Below, in pieces: positions 23,303-31,245 of a stretch of DNA of 31,245 nt (positions are counted from its first letter, which is position 1; each line of letters begins with the position of its first letter). The notes under the pieces are model-generated. The model was given only the letters and a program-made list of their open reading frames with translations, did no database searches and was not told the origin of the DNA. A program made the position numbers and the translations under genes. The stretch covers positions 553,012-584,256 of the forward strand of contig JH153292.1 of NCBI GenBank assembly GCA_000226015.1. The letters are read 5' to 3'. The DNA is from Mnemiopsis leidyi. Its lineage: Eukaryota > Ctenophora > Tentaculata > Lobata > Bolinopsidae.

Positions 23303-26300
23303 ATGAACGATAAGTTTTGGTTGGGTTTTCTAGCACTATGTATACTCAACACTCTGGAAACAGTCACACCTCAAAAAGTGAAAGGTAACTTGGTTAATTA
23401 CAATTAATTTTAATTTGGAACTAATTGTTATGTGCACATTCTTTGTTACTATTTCGTTTTTTATGTTATGTCGACGTCTATCAGTTTACTTAAGTTTTCT
23501 ATAATGCAATGAGGCTTGTGCAACCATTTATCATCGCCAAACTCCTTATCGATCAATCGCTGTTGCGACCTTTTCCCAGAAAAAAGTTCTTTTGTTTAAT
23601 GCATTAATAATTTTGGAACCTCAAATAACCTTATAGCTGATCATATTTTCCTATAATTCTATGATGTTGAAAACTGCTAAACTGAAGAAGGCTTATTAAA
23701 CGAATTTCATCTTCAATCAGGGGCAGGATCACAATTTCCGATGAAGCAAAATACCACAACCACTTGGAGTTGGGCTCATGATGGCAAAAATGAGAACGGA
23801 GTGGTGACATTTTTTGCTAACGGCACTGTATCCTGGAATGGTGGACCAAAACAAGGAAACTGGAAACTAACCAACGGAAATACGGTCTTACAAACAACAT
23901 TCAATGGTATTGATCATGAGCTGACATGGAAGGAAGCACAAGAAAAAGCGATCCTTGACAAGCCGAAAAGAAGTCCTCGTAGTACTATGACGTTGAAACC
24001 TGATCTAAAACAAGGTACCGCTATTTATGTAATGTTTTTAAATCAGACGACTGGGATGTTGATATTTTCATAATGCCGAAGAAAATTAACAGATTGGCAC
24101 AGCCTATGATTTGCAGTTGCTCACTCTGATTACTTAAACGTAAACACGTTATAGTTTTCTTTAGTAAACAGGCTTTTTTCACAAAAGAAAGTAGTTTATG
24201 CATTAAAATGGGGGGACAACTATATTAAAACTCTTTTTTAAAACTATACCTTACCAAAATCTTCATTTAATCAATCCGTCAGATTGGATACAAATAACAA
24301 ATGCAGAGATTATAGTAAAGGTAAAAGACATGTCGAAACCAGCTACTCAGTTCAGCATCAAGACAAAACCAGGCATTAATCCTTCTGACAAGATTGCCCT
24401 TGATTTTCTGTCAAGAAACTTGGAAAAACTGGGGAGCATTAGAATAAGTACGGAGGGGATCGAATTCGAGGTAGATTGCTCGACCCATACCTTTCTGGAT
24501 CAGTACATAGGAGCCAAGCTTCAAAGTGGGATATGGTCATTCCAGCAGACAAGTAAAGCTTTCACAGTAACATTCAATGGTCAGGATGTATACGTTTTTG
24601 CTACAGATGATGAATGTTTGAAGGAAACGATCAAGGCTATAGAATTTGAAGAGAAAGCGCAGCAAACATCTGTGGCTTACTCAGGAGATGTTATTAAAGG
24701 TCAGTTTTGATGAAAAACAAGAGTTGAATAAATAATATTGATAGCATAAATGATATTGATAGCATTTGGATTCTAAGTCGAAAAAACCTTGATTGTGTTG
24801 ATGGGATATATGGATCTTATATAGAATCATGCAAAAAAATGTTTGAGGATATTATTCACTTATGCTCCGATTAAAATGTTTAGACTTTTTAAAAGAAATT
24901 GAGTAGACACACACATTTCAGACGATTGCGACCCGGGGTACACGGTAACACAAAATGGAGCATGTTTACGATGTCCAGCAGGATACTTTAAGTTTAGTAC
25001 TTCTGGCACCGCCACCAACTGTTTTCAGTGTCCTGATGATAAGTTTTCTCCGCCAGGATCTGACTCCGAAAGCGAATGTTAGTCTTAGTATTACTCTTCT
25101 CATTTTCAGTTAAATCATCGGTTTTCTTTTCGAATAATGTGGCGGAACCCATGTTATTCAATTTGATCGCATACAACGTAAAAAAATTTTTATTCTAGCA
25201 TGCCATTGGCATTTGCAGCATCAAACACATCCTAATCTTTGTTAAACACAAAAAATCTTGACAAAAAACCCTCAGGCAGTGACAAGGCCTATTTCAACGA
25301 AATGGAGCGGGAAGAAAGAATATCGACAAACGGGACTGTATACAACACCTATTGGAGCATGGAGAGCGATATCTCTGTCGTTTTCAACATCACTCGACCC
25401 TCTTTTACCGACTCTTCTTGCGACATATTCATGACATTTGTAGAGATGGACCTCGAGATCGACATCTCACAGTTTGTCCGGGTAAACGGACAAATTGAAA
25501 GGTCTGTAACGGCAGTGTACGGTGAAGAGGAGGTTTCAGTTGAGGTCGAAAACCGGGTAGACTATACAATTTCGGTTAACTTCGGTGACGGGAGCTTCTT
25601 CGTCACAGTAACCTGGGAAAGTCTACCAGAACCAAAGACAATAACATTCAGGAAAGGAACCGGCACACTTACAACCAATAACAAGATACAAATTGCCGTT
25701 TCAGATAGTGACTGTCTGGATTTCGTAGAAGATCGAAGTGGAGTTGAGCGCCGTGAGGTGGAGGAACCAACCCCTGAACCAACCCCTGATCCTAACGAGG
25801 GGAGAAACCTTGAAAGTTTACCAACAGCAGCAGAAATCTGCCCCTCTTCGTATTTTCGTGATTGCAGGATGGTCCGGCTTTATTTGAACGAAACTTGGTC
25901 GAAGTTTGATGTTTACAGTCTACATATCAACGAAATTCCGACCGAGAGAGGCATAAAGGTCACTGCTAATAACAATAAAACTTACATCGTCACCACAGCG
26001 CTTATTGACATAAACCTCAACGATGGAGTTTCACAGGAAGGGTTTCATCTAGAAAGCGAGGGAGGACAGTTTATCACTGCACTGGAATACATTGTATATC
26101 AGAAACCAAAGTCAACCAAACCGAAAAAAATTGAAATGAATAGAGCACCGCCTAATCTAACCGAGAATGAAGGTGATATAGAAAGTGAGTATGTTCAAAA
26201 CTATACAATTGAAACAGAGGAAAATGAGGAGGTAAAAAGTCTTATAACTGAGAACCTGATACCGTTTGTTGAAGAGGAGGAATACGAGGAACCCGAGGAA

Positions 26301-29300
26301 ATATCTGATCCAGAAGAGACGGAAAAGATAAAAGTTTGGAGGCCAAAGTTCCAAGGAAGCAAAGTTCCGATGAAGGTTTTTCTGGATAAAGCTGAGGAGT
26401 ATAAAAAAGAGCCTGATTCTGAGAGCAATAATGATCTGATTGGGTATCTCGCGTATAACGGATTTGTAGACGTTGGTGTCAACAAAAATCACGAAAAGCA
26501 AGTGGTCACGTCTGCAGAAGGGGTCTCTTCCGTTTCCCGCGATACTTTAATGGACGAAGATGCTATGATCGAAACGGTAAAGGCATTTCAGAAGTTCAAC
26601 GGTTTCCCAGAGACGGGAGAGTTGACTGAGGAGGAGGCAAAGGTCATCTCTTTACCAAAATGTGGAAATAGGGACACCTCATACAAGGACGAAATTGACA
26701 CCTTTACTTGCATAGAAGCGATTAATGAAATGCAGAGTAATAACAAGCGTGAGCCTTGTGACCTTGACAGTGACAGTTTTCTCGATATTTGCTCCAAATT
26801 TCCTGATGACCATCTGCAATCGGATGAAATGATCGATAAGTTTGTTTGGAGAAAAGGGTTCTTCTTTGAAGTGGACGTTGACTTCAGAAAGTCTGGAAAA
26901 CCGAACTCCCACGTCGGTATTGCTTTTAATTATGAGGATTCAAACAGGACATCTGAATACATTTTCGTCCAATACGAAAAGGTTAATAAACGGTTAGTCT
27001 TTTCATACGGCACAATCACTAAAGGTAAGAGGGAGCCCATGAAAAGCCTATCAAACTTTGGAACCCACATAAAGCTTGATTCCTATCAAAGAAAATACCG
27101 TCAGTTTAAGCTTCGACTGACGGTAGGATCTGAGAGAAAACGTACGGCATCTGTTTCCCTCAACGGCAGGAGGATATTTACTTTTAATACGATCCTGCCC
27201 ACCAAATCTTCAGTCTACCTCTTCACACTTGGTGGAAGTCATTACATTGATCACAATGTGAGAGCCTTCACCGCCCGAATCTGTAGAAGAAACCTCGCTA
27301 ACGACCGTCAAGAAGAGCCCGGTTCAGAGGTGGTCCGCCGCCGAAAAAGGTGGTCTCAAACGAATTTCAGGTGGTACCCCAACGGTGCTTCGATCACATA
27401 CGCCTTTATTAACTACAGCACTGAACTGGGCAAGTTTTGATAAGGACAGCTTTAGCTTTTTTAAACAGCTTGTTAAAAAATGAGATAATGAATTGGTCAT
27501 GGTGTGAAATGCAGATTTGCTGATATGGCATTAGCTTTTCACTTTTAAATTTTGCACTTATAAGATTTTTAACTGATACGGTTTCATTGCAGGAGAACTT
27601 GCAACACGTACTGTAATTGAAGAAGCTCTTAAAGCCTTTGCGTCACATGGGTTCCAGTTCGAAGAGTTGAATCCATTTGCGGCACATAACGCGGACATTG
27701 TCTTCATGTTTATCAGAGACGGAACGCACGTAGACGGGAAAGTCTTCGACGGTCCTTCAACGGAAAAAGCTCACGCCTACGTACCCGTTCACGGTGAAAT
27801 ACATTTTAACGATTACGAGATATTTTCAGCAGAACAAGGCACCGAAGCGGGCGGGCGGACGAGCCTTAAGTACGTTGCCATGCACGAAATCGGACATGCC
27901 ATGGGAATCGGACATTCGGACGTGCAAAACGCGGTTATGGCTAAAAAGTAAGTAAGTTAGTATAATAGAAAGAATTATATTTATGTTATGGACCATATGC
28001 CCGATCAGCCAAATTAAAGTTGATAGTCGACTCAAGACTAATAATATGCGATCGGACATTTTATTCTCGACATTTTATTATCGACATTTTATTCTCGACA
28101 TTCGCTTTAGAAGGAGTGATGCAAACATCGAAAACCTCAATTTGAAATTTAATGAAAAAATCCCCCTTTTTCAGTTACCCGGGTGACAGTGCATTCAATG
28201 TTGCCGATTTGGACGAGGACGATGTTACTGCGTTGTCCGCGCAATATAGTATGTTGAATTTCAACTACAATGTACTGTTATAACACCAAAGAAATCATTG
28301 TTCATGTCACATATTTGAATTGACAAATTTCTAGGTAAAAGATGTTTCGTTTTTAGAACCACTAAAATATCAAATATGGGAAATTTTCCAAAGGCTAAAT
28401 CTCTTTAGTCCCAAGCTGGCAACTTGCAAGTTAGCACCGAAGCGATTGTTCAGACCCTCGTGTAAACACAACAATAAATCTTTAGGTGAAATTGTTGCGG
28501 ACGTCCCTGACCCCTCTGTGATCAGTCAAGACTACAGTTCCATCCAGGGGATACAAAACATGTTGTACGAACAGAGAATGCCTCTTCCGAGCTCCTGTCT
28601 CGACAGGATTGATGCAGCTTTCTATTTCTACGACAGAGACTCCAGCCGGCAACAGGATCTTTTTATCTCATGTCTTTTGGCTACGTCTGGGCGTGCGTAT
28701 TTGTTTTGTTTTTGGAGTGGGTTTTGAAATTAAGAAAACTAGAAAAGTTATCAATAGCAATATTTTAATTTAATGGTACTCAAAGTTACAATAATAGTAA
28801 TCCGCAGTTGAGCGCCGTTGCAGTACTTCATGTCCGATTATTTGACAATATTGAATCAAAATAGTCTTATTGAAATAATAACATAGAACTTCACTAATCA
28901 CTTCTTTACTTGGATTCACTACAAATCGTCACATATATCATCACGATAATGAATTATGGCTGGAAAATAGAAAACGATTTGTTTCAAATGTTTAATTAAT
29001 ATTAAAATCTTCCACTCGCAGGTATGATTCAATAACAAACGTATTGCAAGATGGTTATCCAAAGAGGTTGTCATCAGTTTTTTACGGTGCTCCAGGCGAG
29101 ATAGACGCTGCTTTTGATAGTAAGTTACACTAACACCAACACCAACACCAACACTAACACTAACACCAACACTAACACCAACACTAACACTAACACTAAC
29201 ACTAACACTAACACTAACACTAACACTAACACTAACACTAACACTAACACTAACACTAACACTAACACTAACACTAACACTAACACTAACACTAACACTA

Positions 29301-30515
29301 ACACTAACACTAACACTAACACTTTCAGCTGGAACCCGTATCTTCCTAATATCAGGACAAAACGTTTACATCTACACGATCTCCTACGATCAAATCACCT
29401 TCCACAGTCAGGACACACTTACAAACTTGTTTTCTATCACGGAGCCCGTTAGCGCGGCCTTCAACCACCGCAAGACTGTGTGTAGCACTGGTTCTGACAC
29501 GTCCTGTATCGGAACGACTTTGGTGATAGACGAGAATAAATACTTCGAGATTGTCTGGAAGAAATATGTGCGTATATGTGGAATATATCTGTGGATTGTG
29601 GAACCAGTCATGATTTGGGATTGGTTATTGCTGGCCCCCGTTGGACTATGCTGTATTCTTTAAAATATAAGAGACAAATTACTTTCAGGGTAAAGTAGTA
29701 GCCCGTTCAACTAGAGGAAATTCGGCGGAGATTATTGGGAAAGAGTTTTCAAGCAACTTATTTGGTGCTTCTTTCGAATACACCAAGGCTGACGGTAGCA
29801 GCGAAGTCATGATTTTTCAGAAGATTGGCAGGGTAAGCAATGAAAATTTAATGGTGATGCATGGTACTGATAGTTTGCTACATCAGCTAAAGTCTAAATA
29901 CTCCCGCTCCTGATTCGTAATTTGTCAATTTAATTTTACGTTACGTTTTTGGAAATTCTCTTAACTTTGAGAAGCAAGTTTTTACTCTTTCAGCACAAAT
30001 CTTCTAGATCTTAAGATTCTTTAATTAAAAAGCAGAGTTTTTTCCCCTCTAAACACAAGATAGACATTTTTAGACTTTAAGAAGTAGAGTTTTCTTCCCC
30101 TCCAAACACAAAATAAACAATTTAAACTTGAAAATGTTGAGTTTTCTTCCCCTCTTATTCTTAACACAAAATAAACATTTTCAGACTTTAAGAAGTAGAG
30201 TTTTTCTTCCCCCTCTTAACACAAAATGAACATTTTCAGACTTTAAGAAGTAGAGTTTTCTTACCCTCCAAACACAAAATAAACAATTTTGAACTAGAAG
30301 AAGTTGATTTTTCTTCCCCTCTCATTCTTAACACAAAATAAACATTTTCAGACTTTAAGAAGCAGAGTTTTCTTCCGATCTTATTCTTAACACACAGTAA
30401 ACATTTTCAGACTTTAAGAAGTCGAGTTTTCTTCCCGGGTGATGCGTATGAAGAAAGAACAACTTGGTCTGATGTGCCGGCAGCTTTCAGTATCGTAGGC
30501 TGGTGTGTAGGATAG
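23303..30515 (+). CDS. Secreted matrixin (MMP-like) with extra N-terminal and lectin-like domains, 12 exons
   Basis: Exons: 23303-23384, 23721-24014, 24316-24699, 24922-25077, 25276-27429, 27593-27947, 28175-28248, 28486-28696, 29022-29119, 29329-29567, 29689-29832 and 30411-30515. All phases agree, giving 1,431 aa. Order: signal peptide (residues 1-20), Trp/Gly-rich beta domain (28-125), unknown domain (126-253), Cys-rich GCC2/GCC3-like module (254-306), beta-rich region with a TPEPTPDP linker, acidic linker, peptidoglycan-binding-like prodomain with cysteine switch LPKCGNRD (Cys768), lectin-like beta domain (about 834-977), furin site RRRKR (993-997), catalytic domain with HEIGHAMGIGHSD (zinc ligands His1121, 1125, 1131; Glu1122) and Met1139, then four hemopexin blades from about SSCLDRIDAAF to the final GWCVG. 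MMPs cleave extracellular matrix and cell-surface proteins. Typical secreted MMPs have about 450-700 aa, so this one is two to three times longer. Intron 5 uses a GC donor. Confidence 0.92.
23721..24014 (+). other. Exon 2: Trp/Gly-rich beta domain of the matrixin
   Basis: Encodes residues about 28-125: WSWAHDGKNENG, VTFFANGTVSWNGG and GNWKLTNGN. The alternating W, G, N and hydrophobic pattern suggests a small beta-sheet domain seen in secreted proteins. I cannot name the family. Phase 1 at both ends makes it a shuffle-ready module. Confidence 0.7.
24922..25077 (+). other. Exon 4: cysteine-rich GCC2/GCC3-like module of the matrixin
   Basis: Pattern CDPGYTVTQNGACLRCPAGYF then CFQCPDDKFSPPGSDSESEC fits the ephrin-receptor-like (GCC2/GCC3) cysteine module. 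The last cysteine codon is split by the intron (T|GC), which validates the donor at 25078 (GTTAGT) and the acceptor before 25276. Confidence 0.75.
25276..27429 (+). other. Exon 5: large pro-region exon of the matrixin
   Basis: A single 2,154-base exon encodes residues 306-1023: a beta-rich domain with a Cys pair, a Pro/Thr linker, a second unknown domain, an acidic linker, the helical prodomain (AFQKFNGFPETGELTEEEA) with cysteine switch Cys768 at 26661-26663, a LamG/ConA-like beta domain (FFFEVDVDF, HVGIAFNYED, YIFVQYEKV), the furin site at 27336-27350, and the first catalytic strand (FRWYPNGASITYAFINYS). It ends at G followed by GCAAGT. Confidence 0.85.
27430..27592 (+). other. GC-AG intron (intron 5 of the matrixin)
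   Basis: The frame only continues if exon 5 ends at 27429 and the intron begins GCAAGT and ends TTGCAG at 27592. The join gives INYSTELGELATRTV, which fits the MMP catalytic domain. The nearest GT donor (27433) would shift the frame. Confidence 0.8.
27593..27947 (+). other. Exon 6: matrixin catalytic zinc site
   Basis: Encodes the helix IEEALKAF, the calcium/zinc loop region (HNADIVFMFIRDGTHVDG, then HAYVPVHGEIHFND) and HEIGHAMGIGHSD with the metzincin HExxHxxGxxH ligands intact. The Met-turn (NAVMAKN) crosses into exon 7. All catalytic residues are present, so the enzyme is predicted to be active. Confidence 0.95.
28055..28101 (+). repeat. 14-bp tandem repeat in matrixin intron 6
   Basis: Three units of GACATTTTATTCTC, the middle one with one change, plus a partial unit. 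It lies about 70 bp upstream of the exon 7 acceptor. Confidence 0.9.
29127..29323 (+). repeat. CTAACA hexamer array filling matrixin intron 9
   Basis: About 33 hexamers, mostly ACTAAC with five CCAAC variants near the left end, fill nearly all of the 209-base intron 29120-29328. Only the donor (GTAAGTTA) and the acceptor (ACTTTCAG) fall outside. Open frames of alternating Thr-Asn (plus strand) or Leu-Val (minus strand) across it are artefacts. Confidence 0.98.
30015..30454 (+). repeat. 54-60 bp tandem repeat carrying the final acceptor and exon start
   Basis: About eight diverged copies of a unit reading CATTTTCAG, ACTTTAAGAAGTAGAG, TTTTCTTCCCC and AACACAAAATAAA. The last copy is the real acceptor and start of exon 12 (30411). 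Copies starting after 30184, 30239 and 30351 keep the full TTTTCAG acceptor, and one after 30073 has TTTTTAG. Confidence 0.92.
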
Positions 30516-31054
30516 CAACTTTGTTGGAGTCAATGTTGACAGGATGTTGATACTTGAAGTTGAAGTAAAAGCACGAAATTGGCAGCAAAGAATTATTGAA
30601 TTTGATTCTGCAGTTCAAAAGAGTGCCGAAATTTTGAGAATTTTTTTACAAATCAGACCGTTCCGAGGAGGAACATATAATTTTGTTCGTTTTGGGGAAG
30701 CCTTCACTGTTCTATGGTATTTTTAATTTGGCCTGGGCCGTAAAGCAGCGAAGAGAACGGGTTTTTCTAGTTATAATTACATGTTTCAACTTGTCAAGTC
30801 TAAATATTCAATTTTTGCCATCAATTTGTAACTGTCCCAATTTGTAACTGTCCCAATTTGTAACCAAAGATTTTAAATTTTTTCACACCTTATTGATAGT
30901 GATTATGCAATGCATCTTACATTTAAGCTTTTTATGGTAGTAGTGGTAGGGAAAATATGAATTCAGACTTGTATTTTTCTCTTAAATGTTTTTTATTTGA
31001 TTATTCACATAAAACATGGTGTTTGAAACTATCCAAAATGTTATGGGGAGACAA
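30516..31054. other. 3' flank of the matrixin, no gene seen
   Basis: AT-rich with no supported gene. A short 17-bp tandem repeat (CAATTTGTAACTGTCC, about 2.8 copies) lies at 30822-30863. I see no canonical AATAAA close to the stop, so the poly(A) site is not located. Confidence 0.5.
30822..30863 (+). repeat. 17-bp tandem repeat
   Basis: CAATTTGTAACTGTCC occurs nearly three times in a row, the last copy partial. Confidence 0.9.
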
Positions 31055-31245
31055 AAATTGGGAAGAGGAGGAGAGGAGGAGAGGAGGAGAGGAGGAGAGG
31101 AGGAGAGGAGGAGAGGAGGAGAGGAGGAGAGGAGGAGAGGAGGAGAGGAGGAGAGGAGGAGAGGAGGAGAGGAGGAGAGGAGGAGAGGAGGAGAGGAGGA
31201 GAGGAGGAGACGGAGGAGAAGGAGAGGTAGGAGAGGAGGAGAGGA
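31055..31245 (+). repeat. GGAGGAGA polypurine microsatellite
   Basis: An almost perfect 8-bp purine repeat of more than 180 bases, cut by the window end, with a few impurities after 31205. A long homopurine strand of this kind can form triplex (H-) DNA. Confidence 0.97.

Larger units (their letters stand above)
28486..30515 (+). other. Hinge and four-bladed hemopexin domain of the matrixin (exons 8-12)
   Basis: Blade signatures are IDAAFYF, IDAAFDT, VSAAFNH and FGASFEY, with GYPKRLSSVFYG between blades 1 and 2. The first Cys (in SSCLDR) and the last Cys (GWCVG, four codons from the stop) are placed as in vertebrate MMPs, where they form the disulfide that closes the propeller. Hemopexin domains bind substrates and inhibitors. 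Two extra cysteines (KTVCSTGSDTSC) form a probable loop in blade 3. Confidence 0.85.

Noticed and set aside
26157-26912. Several minus-strand open frames opposite MMP exon 5
   Set aside because: Shadows of the coding strand; no domain resemblance and no splice context.
27667-27951. Catalytic fragment as a stand-alone small gene
   Set aside because: It is the internal part of MMP exon 6; the frame extends upstream to the acceptor at 27592 and joins exon 5.
29127-29323. Interstitial telomere repeat
   Set aside because: The unit CTAACA/TGTTAG is not TTAGGG or a common telomere variant, and its position is exactly intronic.
29114-29452. Long Thr-Asn open frame and the opposite-strand Leu-Val frame
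   Set aside because: They are translations of the hexamer array inside MMP intron 9; the right part is exon 10 read in the wrong frame.

Overview
This window is animal nuclear DNA. It has genes broken by introns of roughly 60 to 1,550 bp with GT-AG borders, AT-rich intergenic sequence, many micro- and minisatellites, one assembly gap (N), and protein families typical of animals: a BTB-BACK protein, dynactin p25, a DEG/ENaC channel and a matrix metalloproteinase (MMP). No bacterial features such as operons or Shine-Dalgarno sites are present. Intron sizes, AT-richness and the divergent MMP suggest a marine invertebrate, perhaps a non-bilaterian, but the sequence does not fix the species.

Layout, all genes on the + strand. 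1-178: GT-rich microsatellite. 179-2700: no confident gene. 2709-6048: BTB-BACK protein rebuilt from six exons (5' end uncertain). 6962-8921: dynactin subunit 5 (DCTN5), six exons, 228 aa. 8922-12961: intergenic, with a gap at 11512-12047 inside a CT-rich tract. 12962-16221: three-exon candidate gene of unknown function. 16228-18638: DEG/ENaC channel, four coding exons, 611 aa. 18639-23302: intergenic, with a cluster of inverted repeats. 23303-30515: a 12-exon secreted matrixin of 1,431 aa with unusual extra domains. 31055-31245: purine-only repeat running off the end.

All exon joins proposed for DCTN5, the channel and the protease keep the reading frame and total a whole number of codons, which is strong internal support. 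The genes do not form a pathway: DCTN5 belongs to dynein-dynactin transport, the BTB-BACK protein is probably a ubiquitin-ligase adaptor, the channel sits in the plasma membrane and the protease is secreted.

The most unusual feature is that tandem repeats in three places are built on splice signals. A 35-bp repeat in the BTB gene copies the exon-intron junction, giving six potential donors. A 54-60 bp repeat in the last MMP intron copies the acceptor and the start of the final exon, giving decoy acceptors that would encode alternative C-termini. MMP intron 9 consists almost entirely of about 33 hexamers, most containing the branch-point-like pentamer CTAAC. Also notable are a GC-AG intron in the MMP, a lectin-like domain placed between its cysteine switch and furin site, tandem RRIS motifs on a long DCTN5 tail, and a single in-frame TAG between the unknown ORF and the channel start.
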